DNA of 7,461 nt from contig CAMATS010000099.1 of assembly GCA_945861195.1 (NCBI GenBank), positions 1 through 7,461 of the forward strand, in the 5' to 3' direction. The position numbers were made by a program, and so were the translations under genes. Below, piece by piece: positions 1 to 5,424 of this stretch; the first letter of the stretch is position 1, and every line of letters starts with the position of its first letter. The notes under the pieces are model-generated. The model was given only the letters and a program-made list of their open reading frames with translations, was not told the origin of the DNA and searched no databases. The stretch is from Rhodoferax sp. OV413 (GTDB taxonomy: Bacteria; Pseudomonadota; Gammaproteobacteria; Burkholderiales; Burkholderiaceae_C).

Positions 1-165
1 CTCTACGACTACTGCATCATGCAACTCACCCGCGCCAATGCCTTGAACAGCGACGCCATGCTGCTCGAAGTGCGCGGCCTGATTGAAAAAGTGGCGGACG
101 CGTGGCGGCAAATTGGCCCAATCGCCGACGCCGCTGCAGCCCCACGCACCAGACTGGACGCCTGA
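1..165 (+). CDS. fliS: Flagellar export chaperone FliS, C-terminal part
   Basis: This is the 3' end of a gene that starts before the window; 54 codons and a TGA stop are visible. The reading begins LYDYCIMQLTRANALNSDA and continues through LLEVRGLIEKVADAW. That matches the last two helices of FliS, where the family has an LYDY motif, an 'ANL/ALxxD' stretch and a final 'LRDAW' helix. FliS is a small cytoplasmic helical-bundle chaperone that binds the C-terminus of flagellin, stops it polymerising early and delivers it to the export gate. The tail after the last helix (IADAAAAPRTRLDA) is low-complexity and unlikely to be functional core. fliT follows after one base, so the two are almost certainly co-transcribed and translationally coupled, as in the common fliD-fliS-fliT order. 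fliD would be expected just upstream. The identification rests on only the C-terminal part of the protein plus context. Confidence 0.86.
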   Translation, partial: LYDYCIMQLTRANALNSDAMLLEVRGLIEKVADAWRQIGPIADAAAAPRTRLDA

Positions 166-166
166 C

Positions 167-469
167 ATGCCTGCCAATCTGTTTGACTGTTATGTGGCCA
201 TCGAGGCTGCCAGCGTGCAGATGCTCGAGGCCGCCCAGAGCAAAGACTGGAAAGAGGTGATGCGCCATGAGGGTGCCTGCGCCATACTGATAGAGCAACT
301 GCGCGAGCTTGGGAAAAACGCCCAGATGAGCCCGACCCAGCGCAGGGAAAAGTCACGCATCATGCAGCAAATTTTGCGTAACGACGCGCAAGTGCGCCTG
401 CTCACCGAGCCCTGGGTGGCCGAACTCGATCGCCTGCTGCGCCCGGCGGCCTCTGGTGCTTTGCACTGA
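167..469 (+). CDS. fliT: Flagellar protein FliT (FliD-type export chaperone)
   Basis: A 100-residue, mostly helical cytoplasmic protein starting MPANLFDCYVAIEAAS. The start chosen is the ATG one base after the fliS stop. The same frame stays open back to an ATG at 83, but that extension lies inside fliS and is not needed. FliT is the chaperone of the filament cap protein FliD. In enterobacteria it also binds FlhDC and the FliI ATPase; that regulatory role is family knowledge, not visible here. Supporting features are an N-terminal 'YxxI' helix, a 'DWKEVMRHEGACAILIEQLREL' type segment at about residues 26-47, and a second helical hairpin ending in 'EPWVAELDRLL' at about 84-94. The family is poorly conserved, so the call depends partly on position behind fliS. 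It is slightly shorter than the E. coli protein of about 120 residues. It is the last + strand gene before the oppositely oriented toxin-antitoxin module. Confidence 0.88.
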   Translation: MPANLFDCYVAIEAASVQMLEAAQSKDWKEVMRHEGACAILIEQLRELGKNAQMSPTQRREKSRIMQQILRNDAQVRLLTEPWVAELDRLLRPAASGALH

Positions 470-595
470 GCTGGCAGCGCTACCGCAGTCTCAAGAGCCG
501 CCTCAATTTTCCTAACCGGGCCCTTTTGACCTGGCTCGTCACTCGCCAACCTCGACACTGATTTCGGGAAAATCACTTGATCCAGCGGCGCAATG
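470..595. other. Tail-to-tail intergenic gap fliT / antitoxin gene
   Basis: A 126-base space where the + strand fliT unit and the - strand toxin-antitoxin unit end facing each other. No gene or RNA is convincing. The only structure seen is a short AT-rich hairpin at 559-575, with arms TGATTT and AAATCA around a 5-base loop. Neither side has a run of T, so it is at best a weak bidirectional terminator and is not called as one. Confidence 0.4.
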
Positions 596-958
596 TCAGC
601 CACCCCAGGAAAAATCAACCGTAACCCTTTCGGATGTAGCCTGCGGAATGACGGTTCGGCCATGCTTGGTGAGCTTGACCAAACCGTATTGGGCCATGGT
701 GTGCAGCGACCGCGACACGTTGGGCGCATGTTTCCCGACCGCCTTGGCTAAGGCATCCATGGAATCTGGGTGGCTCTCACGAATGACTTTGAGTAAAGCC
801 ATATTCTCATCGGACAGAACCCGTGCCATGGCGGTCACGGTGGGAAACCAAACGCTGGGTTCATCTTTGGCGGGTTGGCGTGTTCCCGCTGCAATGGCCA
901 GAGTGCGCTCGCGCTGCACAGGCACTGGCGCAATACCGAACTTCAATACCTTGTTCAT
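596..958 (-). CDS. HVO_A0114-family winged-helix antitoxin / DNA-binding protein (TumA-like)
   Basis: A 120-residue protein starting MNKVLKFGIAPVPVQRER. Residues 1-45 form an N-terminal arm, a plausible toxin-binding region. Residues 47-105 look like a MarR/ArsR-type winged helix: VLSDENMALLKVIRE (helix 1), SMDALAKAVG (helix 2), APNVSRSLHTMAQYGLV (recognition helix, 78-94), then KLTKHGRTVIPQ as the wing. 'PNVSRSLxxMxxYGLV' is the signature expected of HVO_A0114-like DNA-binding proteins, which commonly sit beside DUF6516/TumE toxins. By family analogy it neutralises the toxin by direct binding and represses the operon; neither is shown here. It overlaps the upstream toxin gene by four bases (ATGA). 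A strong Shine-Dalgarno AAGGAG (967-972 on the complementary strand) lies 8 bases before the ATG, which fixes the start and suggests efficient antitoxin synthesis. It could instead be a plain regulator, but the coupled toxin-like partner makes an antitoxin the better reading. Confidence 0.82.
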   Translation of the reverse strand: MNKVLKFGIAPVPVQRERTLAIAAGTRQPAKDEPSVWFPTVTAMARVLSDENMALLKVIRESHPDSMDALAKAVGKHAPNVSRSLHTMAQYGLVKLTKHGRTVIPQATSERVTVDFSWGG

Positions 959-1350
959 GGACTGATCTCCTTCAAAACGCGATCTACTTCAGAATAAAAA
1001 TCACTGACCAACTGGTAAGCCGTGTCAAACTCGTACAACACCCCCTGGTCCAGAGCGTGTCGATGGCGATGGTCGTACGGAAACCTTTTGACAGCATGCT
1101 TAAAACGTGAGCCTACTGGCTTGACGCCATGGGCATTATCAAAACCAAGGAGCCGGGTGTTATCCGGCGCATGCAGTGTCAGGCCGTACCTGATGCCGTG
1201 GGGTCGTTCCGCGGTTACGGGCACACGCGCTACTTCCATCTTGACCCAGTAGCCCGCATCATTCTGGACTTCAATGTTGCCATTTAATCCAAGCAAATAT
1301 TCCAAACCAGTGGCCTGTGAATTTTGTGAATCCATACGGAAGAATATCAT
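955..1350 (-). CDS. TumE-family (DUF6516) toxin of a type II toxin-antitoxin pair
   Basis: A 131-residue soluble protein from the ATG at 1350. A second in-frame ATG at 1335 would give 126 residues (MDSQNSQATG...). Neither start has a visible Shine-Dalgarno sequence. After a variable N-terminus there is a beta-rich region with features recalled for DUF6516/TumE proteins: VKMEVARVPVTAERPHGIRYGLTL (37-59, given as a segment), GFDNAHG (69-75), RFPYDHRHRH (89-98), YEFDTA (106-111) and DFYSEVDRVL (117-126). The His-rich PYDHRHRH motif and the FDNAHG motif are the likely active or binding residues; that is inference. The family is named as a toxin because it is found beside HVO_A0114 antitoxins, and its biochemical target cannot be read from the sequence. 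No signal peptide or membrane segment is seen. It is first in the - strand operon and its TGA overlaps the antitoxin ATG, so the order is toxin then antitoxin. Confidence 0.82.
   Translation of the reverse strand: MIFFRMDSQNSQATGLEYLLGLNGNIEVQNDAGYWVKMEVARVPVTAERPHGIRYGLTLHAPDNTRLLGFDNAHGVKPVGSRFKHAVKRFPYDHRHRHALDQGVLYEFDTAYQLVSDFYSEVDRVLKEISP
965..972 (-). promoter_or_regulatory. Strong ribosome binding site of the antitoxin gene
   Basis: On the - strand the sequence reads AAGGAGAT, 8 bases from AAGGAG to the antitoxin ATG, and it sits inside the last codons of the toxin gene. It is the best Shine-Dalgarno match in the window. The toxin starts have none, which suggests that the second gene of the pair is translated more strongly than the first. 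Confidence 0.75.
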
Positions 1351-1369
1351 GAAACGATAAGTGTTTCAA
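1341..1369 (-). promoter_or_regulatory. Candidate sigma-70 promoter and operator of the toxin-antitoxin operon
   Basis: On the - strand TTGAAA (1364-1369; 5 of 6 to the -35 consensus) is followed after exactly 17 bases by TATTCT (1341-1346; 4 of 6 to the -10 consensus). A 6-base inverted repeat, TGAAAC-N7-GTTTCA (1350-1368), covers the -35 box and most of the spacer, where a repressor would block polymerase. This fits self-repression by the winged-helix antitoxin. If the spacing is right, transcription would begin within a few bases of the second toxin ATG (1335), giving an almost leaderless toxin message. All of this is read by eye. Promoters in AT-rich patches of a GC-rich genome can be chance matches. 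Confidence 0.42.
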
Positions 1370-1517
1370 AAACTCTTAGAAGGGTTGCATCACTTGTCAA
1401 GGCCCAAAATGACAGCCGGCTAATGTCGCCCAGCAGCCTGCGCACACCCAGGTTGTCAGCAGGGCGCCAGGCCAGCAGCTTTTGGGCGCGCAGCAGACCC
1501 TGCTTGTGGCTGATGCG
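1347..1517 (-). pseudogene. Possible gene remnant between fliE and the toxin gene
   Basis: A 57-codon open frame (56 residues plus stop) running toward the toxin gene. It is closed upstream by a TAG at 1518-1520 and has no ATG. It reads protein-like, with segments GLLRAQKLLAWRPADN and LGVRRLLGDISRLSFWAL, and its TGA stop overlaps the first toxin ATG in the ATGA arrangement typical of coupled genes. I do not recognise the family. It may be the truncated 3' end of a gene that once preceded the toxin, or a chance open frame, which is common at this GC content. The 1351-1541 gap holds nothing else recognisable: no insertion sequence ends, tRNA or clear terminator. Confidence 0.22.
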
Positions 1518-1541
1518 CTACCAGCATGGGCTGGCTGCCAG

Positions 1542-1859
1542 TTACACCTGCATGTTCATGATGTCGGTGTAGGCCTGCACCATGCGGTTGCGCACATGCA
1601 GCGTGGCCTGGAAGCCGATTTGTGCCTTCTGAATGGCGACCATGGTCTGCTCCAGGCTGACCGTCGGGTCTTCGAGCTGCATGGCCTGCTGCAGCCGCCC
1701 CGATTCGCCTTGTGCGGCGCTGACCGAGCCGAGCGCGTTTTTCAGCACACCGACAAAACCGCCGTCAGCCTGGCCAGCGGGCGGGGCCGTTGACAGCCGC
1801 GGCGCTGACGCCGGGCGCAGGCTGGCCAGCGGGGTGCTTGGGGTGAGGCGAAAGTCCAT
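1542..1859 (-). CDS. fliE: Flagellar hook-basal body protein FliE
   Basis: A 105-residue protein, the usual FliE length, starting MDFRLTPSTPLASLR. FliE is the periplasmic adaptor that joins the FliF MS ring to the proximal rod and is among the first substrates of the flagellar export apparatus. It has no cleavable signal peptide, which fits export by that route. The N-terminal third is Pro/Ala-rich and variable. The conserved half begins near residue 35 (FVGVLKNALGSVS) and ends in the diagnostic helices: DPTVSLEQTMVAIQKAQIGF (about 63-82), then ATLHVRNRMVQAYTDIMNMQV. The terminal 'RMVQAYxxIMxMQV' is a hallmark of the family. Upstream of the ATG only a weak purine-rich stretch is seen. It is divergent from fliF, as in enterobacteria, with a 179-base shared control region. 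The toxin-antitoxin module lies downstream on the same strand with no clear terminator between them. Confidence 0.95.
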   Translation of the reverse strand: MDFRLTPSTPLASLRPASAPRLSTAPPAGQADGGFVGVLKNALGSVSAAQGESGRLQQAMQLEDPTVSLEQTMVAIQKAQIGFQATLHVRNRMVQAYTDIMNMQV

Positions 1860-1920
1860 GGCAGCTGTGTTCTGTTAGAGGTGTCGGGCTGGTTTGAATG
1901 CTAGCAAGGCAAGCGCCGAA

Positions 1921-1966
1921 CTTAAGCCCGAAGTGAGCTGTGAAAGCGGTGCTTTTCGGGCTCAAG
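1921..1966. repeat. Imperfect inverted repeat between fliE and fliF
   Basis: Arms CTTAAGCCCGAA (1921-1932) and TTCGGGCTCAAG (1955-1966) match at 11 of 12 positions across a 22-base centre. The centre holds a smaller hairpin, AAAGC-GGT-GCTTT (1943-1955). The right arm contains the TCAAG of the predicted fliF-facing -35 box, and the left arm presents TTAAG to the opposite strand. The element could be an operator for a dimeric regulator or a pair of mirrored -35 regions. There is no T-run after it, and it lies between divergent starts, so a terminator is unlikely. Confidence 0.55.
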
Positions 1967-1988
1967 TTTTGGCCTCAGGGCCTAATAA
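1962..1988 (+). promoter_or_regulatory. Candidate sigma-28 (FliA) promoter of the fliF operon
   Basis: TCAAGTTT (1962-1969) matches 7 of 8 bases of the flagellar sigma -35 consensus TAAAGTTT. After the canonical 11-base spacer, CCTAATAA (1981-1988) matches 5 of 8 of the -10 consensus GCCGATAA. A start near 1995 would give a leader of roughly 44 bases before the fliF ATG at 2039. In E. coli the fliF operon is a middle operon with FlhDC-dependent and FliA-dependent expression, so a FliA promoter here is plausible. The -10 is imperfect in its GC half. Confidence 0.5.
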
Positions 1989-2038
1989 TTGCGCCCAGAG
2001 CTGCTGCCACACCGGGCCAGCAAGAACCGGAACACGAG

Positions 2039-3721
2039 ATGGCCAGCGCCCCTGCAATCGTCCTCAACCCGACCATCAACCAAAGACTCGCCGGCCTTGC
2101 CCCGGCCGAGCGCCTGCGCTTGGTGCTGGGCATCGCGCTGTTTGTGATTGTGGGTGGTCTGGGCCTGTTCATGGGGCGCCAGGCCGATTGGCGGGTGCTC
2201 TACACCAACCTGGCCGATAAGGATGGCGGCGCCATAGTGGCCCAGTTGTCCCAGATGAATATCCCCTACAAGCACGCCGAGGGGGGTGGTGCCATTTTGG
2301 TGCCAGCTGACAAGGTGCATGACACGCGGCTGCGGCTGGCCTCTATGGGTCTGCCCAAAGGCTCGGTGGCCGGTTTCGAGATGATGGAGGCCAACCGATT
2401 TGGCATGACCCAGTTCCAGGAGCGTTTGTCTTTTCAGCGTGGACTTGAAGGGGAGTTGACCCGCTCTATCCAGGCACTGTCGTCGGTGCAGAACGCCCGC
2501 GTGCACCTGGCGCTGCCCAACCAGAACGGGTTTTTCAGGGAGCAGCAAAAACCCTCTGCCTCGGTGCTCATCAGCCTGAGCCCGGGGCGCTCGCTGGACC
2601 GCTCGCAACTCGCTGGCATCATCCACCTGGTGTCGTCCAGCGTGCCCGAGTTGGCGCCCGGCGCTGTCAGTGTGCTTGATGATTCTGGCAAGCTGCTGTC
2701 CACCCCGGCAGAGGGCTCGAGTACTGCTGCCGGGGATGCCCAGCAAATGCAATATGTCCAGCAGTTTGAACAAACCTACAGCCGGCGCATTCTGGAAATT
2801 TTGGAGCCCGTGGTTGGGCGTAACAATGCCCGGGCGCAGGTGACTGCCGAGTTTGATTTCTCTCAGACTGAATCGACCTCTGAGTTGCACAAGCCCAATC
2901 AGGCGCCTGACGCATTGGCGATTCGCAGCCAGCAGGTGCTCGAGAGCAGCAGCGCCGCCAACAGCCTATCTTCTGGCGTTCCTGGTGCCACAAGCAACCA
3001 GGTTCCAGCCACACCAAGTGCGCCAGTCAATGGGGCAGCGCAAACCCTGAGCGCCGGCGCAGGTGCTACTGGCAGCGCTAACCCTGGCTCCAAGCGTGAG
3101 TCCATCACCAACTACGAGGTAGATAAAACTGTGCGGGTGGTGCGCGGCGGCAGCGGCCTGGTTAAACGCATCAGCGCAGCGGTGGTGGTCAACCACCAAA
3201 GCGTTACCGACGCCAAGGGAAAAATCACCACCACCCCAATGAGCCCGGAGCAAATAGATAAGTTGACCGCGCTGGTGCGCGAGACCATTGGCTTCAACAA
3301 AGAGCGCGGGGATTCCGTGAACCTTTTGAACACCGCGTTTGCCCAAGAAAAGCTCAGCCTGCCTGAGCCTGCACTGTGGCGCCAGCCGGCGATTCAAGAC
3401 CTCGCACGCAGCTTTGCCTGGCCAGTTGGCACGCTGATTTTTTCTGCACTCCTGCTTTTTGGCATTATTCGACCGGTGATCCAGGCGCTTTCTAAAGCCA
3501 CGCCGCGTGTCAATAGAATGGACCCCAACTTTGAAGCCTTTGAGTCTGAAACGCCGCAGCGCCCGCAACTTGCCGCCCCGCAAGTTGAGCCCGAGCTCCT
3601 GCCCAGCGGGCCGACCCCAGGTGACATTGCCCTTAAAAACGCCAAAAAACTGACCCTGGACAACCCGGCTGCGGTAGCCAACATCATGAAAACCTGGATC
3701 AATGCAGAAGCCGCCGCTTGA
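2039..3721 (+). CDS. fliF: Flagellar MS-ring protein FliF
   Basis: A 560-residue inner-membrane protein, normal FliF length. It builds the MS ring, which houses the export gate and carries the FliG rotor ring. The start chosen is the ATG of MASAPAIVLNPTINQ, with a GGAA 6 bases upstream. The frame is open back to 1940, but that start would add 33 unusual residues and overlap the predicted promoter. Membrane segment 1 is at about residues 28-45 (LVLGIALFVIVGGLGLF). The YscJ/FliF ring-building domain follows, with DWRVLYTNL, GSVAGFEMME, and a ring-building motif ending in QNARVHLALP. The periplasmic region is interrupted by a Ser/Ala/Gly/Pro-rich loop at about 300-350, as usual for the family. 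Membrane segment 2 lies at about 463-482. The extreme C-terminus (NPAAVANIMKTWINAEAAA) is the conserved FliG-binding helix. It is first in the fliFGHIJK operon, 21 bases from fliG. Confidence 0.97.
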   Translation: MASAPAIVLNPTINQRLAGLAPAERLRLVLGIALFVIVGGLGLFMGRQADWRVLYTNLADKDGGAIVAQLSQMNIPYKHAEGGGAILVPADKVHDTRLRLASMGLPKGSVAGFEMMEANRFGMTQFQERLSFQRGLEGELTRSIQALSSVQNARVHLALPNQNGFFREQQKPSASVLISLSPGRSLDRSQLAGIIHLVSSSVPELAPGAVSVLDDSGKLLSTPAEGSSTAAGDAQQMQYVQQFEQTYSRRILEILEPVVGRNNARAQVTAEFDFSQTESTSELHKPNQAPDALAIRSQQVLESSSAANSLSSGVPGATSNQVPATPSAPVNGAAQTLSAGAGATGSANPGSKRESITNYEVDKTVRVVRGGSGLVKRISAAVVVNHQSVTDAKGKITTTPMSPEQIDKLTALVRETIGFNKERGDSVNLLNTAFAQEKLSLPEPALWRQPAIQDLARSFAWPVGTLIFSALLLFGIIRPVIQALSKATPRVNRMDPNFEAFESETPQRPQLAAPQVEPELLPSGPTPGDIALKNAKKLTLDNPAAVANIMKTWINAEAAA

Positions 3722-3742
3722 TCGGCCGGCCAGTCAAGCACC

Positions 3743-4741
3743 ATGAGCGCCAAAGAAAGTTTGCAAGATGCTGCTGTGCTGATGATGTCCTTGGGCGAGG
3801 AGGAGGCGTCCCAGGTCTTCAAGCATTTGTCGCCCAAAGAGGTGCAAAAACTTGGCGAGGCGATCGCCAAAACCAAATCCATGTCGCGCGAGCGGGTAGA
3901 CCTGGTGGTGGCGCGGTTCACGGCCATAGCCGAGGCGCAAAGCCTGATGGTTTCAGACACCGGAGACTATGTGCGCTCAGTGCTCAAGCGGGCGCTGGGT
4001 GAGGACAAAGCGGCCCTGTTGCTCGATCGGATCTTGAGCGGCGACGATACCTCCGGTATCGAGAGCCTGAAGTGGATGGATCCCCCGGCAGTGGCCGAGC
4101 TGCTGCGCAACGAACATCCACAAATCGTGGCGGCTATTTTGGTCCATGTTGATTTTGACCAGGCTGCGGCCATCTTGAAATTTTTCAGTGAACGCCAGCG
4201 CAATGAGGTGATGTTGCGTATTGCCACCATGGAAGGCATACAGCCGGCGGCATTGAAAGACCTCAATGAGGTGCTGTTCAAGACCCTGGCCGGCGCCGAG
4301 GGCACCCGCAAAAATTCGCTCGGTGGTGTCAAGACCGCCGCAGAAATGATCAACCAGCTGGGTACCGCGCTGGAAGGCACGGTGATTGAGGCCATCCGTA
4401 TTTATGACCCCGAGCTGGCCCAGAAAATCATGGACAAGATGTTTGTCTTTGATGACCTGCTCAAACTCGACGACCGTGCCATACAGGCCATGCTCAAAGA
4501 GGTGCCCACTGACACCCTGATTGCCGCACTCAAGGCTGCGCCCACCCAGCTCAAAGAAAAAATCATCAGCAACATGTCGACCCGTGCTGGGGAGTCGTTC
4601 CGGGAAGACCTTGACTCGCGCGGGCCCATGCGGCTGTCGGAGGTGGAGGCTAACCAAAAAGAAATCCTCAAGGTGGTGCGTCGCTTGGCCGATGAAGGCC
4701 TGATCGTGATTGCGACCGGCAGTGACGAGGAAATGATCTGA
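3743..4741 (+). CDS. fliG: Flagellar motor switch protein FliG
   Basis: A 332-residue cytoplasmic rotor protein, full length. FliG sits on FliF, contacts FliM in the C ring and receives torque from MotA. The N-terminal domain (LQDAAVLMMSLGEEEASQVFKHL) binds FliF. The middle domain has EHPQ at 124-127, which contacts FliM, and the flexible GG linker at 194-195 (LGGVKTAAEMIN). The C-terminal domain keeps the charged torque residues at the same numbers as in E. coli: K264, R281, D289 and R297, with a conservative Glu at 288 in place of Asp. This suggests a working proton-type rotor interface. The ATG lies 21 bases after the fliF stop with only a weak ribosome binding site, so coupling to fliF translation is likely. 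The stop TGA shares its A with the fliH ATG. Confidence 0.98.
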   Translation: MSAKESLQDAAVLMMSLGEEEASQVFKHLSPKEVQKLGEAIAKTKSMSRERVDLVVARFTAIAEAQSLMVSDTGDYVRSVLKRALGEDKAALLLDRILSGDDTSGIESLKWMDPPAVAELLRNEHPQIVAAILVHVDFDQAAAILKFFSERQRNEVMLRIATMEGIQPAALKDLNEVLFKTLAGAEGTRKNSLGGVKTAAEMINQLGTALEGTVIEAIRIYDPELAQKIMDKMFVFDDLLKLDDRAIQAMLKEVPTDTLIAALKAAPTQLKEKIISNMSTRAGESFREDLDSRGPMRLSEVEANQKEILKVVRRLADEGLIVIATGSDEEMI

Positions 4742-5424
4742 TGAACACGCGCAATTACTCGCGCCTGGTTCCGGGCGAGGAGATTGATGCGGTCAGGCAG
4801 TGGCGTTTTGATGATGTCGACCTGCGCGGCCACCGCCTGCTTGAGCAGGCCAGGTCTGAGCAACAGTCGGCGGACTTGGCGCGCGACCAGGTCGTGCGCC
4901 AGGAGGCGTTTGCCCAGGGCGTGACGCAGGGTGAGTTGCAGGCCCAGGCCCGGGTGCAGCAGCAAATGGCTGAATTTACCGCCCAGCAGGGGCAGGCTGC
5001 CGGCGCGCAACTGGCCCAGTTGTTGGCAGCAGCCCAGCTGCGGCTGACAGAGGCCGAACAAACCATTGCGCAGGGCGTGCTGGAGTTGGCCTGTGAGCTG
5101 GCGCGCAACTTGTTGCGCCGCGAACTCGCGCTAGACCCACAGGCCATCAAGCCGGTGCTGCTGGAGGCGCTTGGGCTGTTGTTGGTCGATGCTGCCCCGA
5201 CCGTGGTGCGTTTGAACCCCCTGGACCATGCAGCCCTGGAGGCAGGTGCGGCCGCAGAATTTGCGCAGTTGAGCTTGCTGTCAGACCCAGCCATAGAGCG
5301 GGGCGGCTGCCTGGTTGAATCGGCCGGCAGCGTGGTCGATGCCAGGCTGCAGCAGCGCTGGCGACGGGCGCTGGCCAATTTGGGCCTTGAGCTGCCATGG
5401 AGCAGCGACCATGAACCCGCCTGA
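4741..5424 (+). CDS. fliH: Flagellar export ATPase regulator FliH
   Basis: A 227-residue cytoplasmic protein of the FliH/HrpE family, close to the usual 220-250. FliH forms a dimeric stalk that holds the ATPase FliI, restrains its activity, and docks it to the C ring and the export gate. The N-terminus has a conserved aromatic site (VRQWRFDD, W21), the kind of short motif that in enterobacterial FliH binds FliN/FlhA. Residues about 33-110 are Gln/Ala-rich and predicted coiled coil, with one GxxxG repeat step at G60 and G64 (AQGVTQGE). The C-terminal globular domain begins near LELACELARNLLRRELALDP and contains VRLNPLDHAAL and a terminal DARLQQRWRRALANLG helix, as expected for FliI binding. 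The start overlaps the fliG stop by one base, with GAGG about 10 bases upstream. Its end overlaps fliI by 14 bases. Confidence 0.94.
   Translation: MNTRNYSRLVPGEEIDAVRQWRFDDVDLRGHRLLEQARSEQQSADLARDQVVRQEAFAQGVTQGELQAQARVQQQMAEFTAQQGQAAGAQLAQLLAAAQLRLTEAEQTIAQGVLELACELARNLLRRELALDPQAIKPVLLEALGLLLVDAAPTVVRLNPLDHAALEAGAAAEFAQLSLLSDPAIERGGCLVESAGSVVDARLQQRWRRALANLGLELPWSSDHEPA

Larger units (their letters stand above)
1860..2038. promoter_or_regulatory. Divergent fliE-fliF control region
   Basis: This 179-base non-coding region must hold the start signals of both fliE (leftward) and the fliF operon (rightward). Its two visible elements are an inverted repeat at 1921-1966 and a sigma-28-like promoter at 1962-1988, listed separately. 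No convincing leftward promoter was found. The best leftward candidate uses the left repeat arm (TTAAG) as a -35 with a poor -10 near TAGCAT. An FlhDC-binding site would be expected here in a betaproteobacterium, but I could not recognise one with confidence. Confidence 0.6.

Noticed and set aside
83..166. Upstream extension of fliT to the ATG at 83
   Set aside because: The extension lies entirely inside fliS, adds non-conserved residues, and the ATG at 167 is ideally placed one base after the fliS stop.
559..575. AT-rich hairpin between fliT and the antitoxin gene as a bidirectional terminator
   Set aside because: Six weak base pairs, with no T-run on either strand; noted in the gap entry only.
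190..729. A long - strand open frame (179 codons) across antisense fliT, the 470-595 gap and the end of the antitoxin gene
   Set aside because: It overlaps fliT antisense and the antitoxin in another frame. Its translation is rich in Arg/Ser/Pro as expected for a shadow frame in GC-rich DNA, and no family is recognised.
1521..1541. Hairpin-forming sequence just after fliE (CCAGC-ATGG-GCTGG) as a fliE terminator
   Set aside because: The stem is only 5 base pairs and no T-run follows on the - strand, so it does not meet the usual pattern of an intrinsic terminator.
1894..1915. AATGC...AAGCG stretch as half of an FlhDC box
   Set aside because: It resembles the enterobacterial consensus only loosely and no matching second half at the right distance was found.
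1982..2890. A 302-codon - strand open frame opposite fliF (and similar long frames opposite fliG, fliH and fliI)
   Set aside because: The His/Gln/Arg/Gly-rich translation is typical of antisense frames of GC-rich genes, and the + strand genes are unambiguous.
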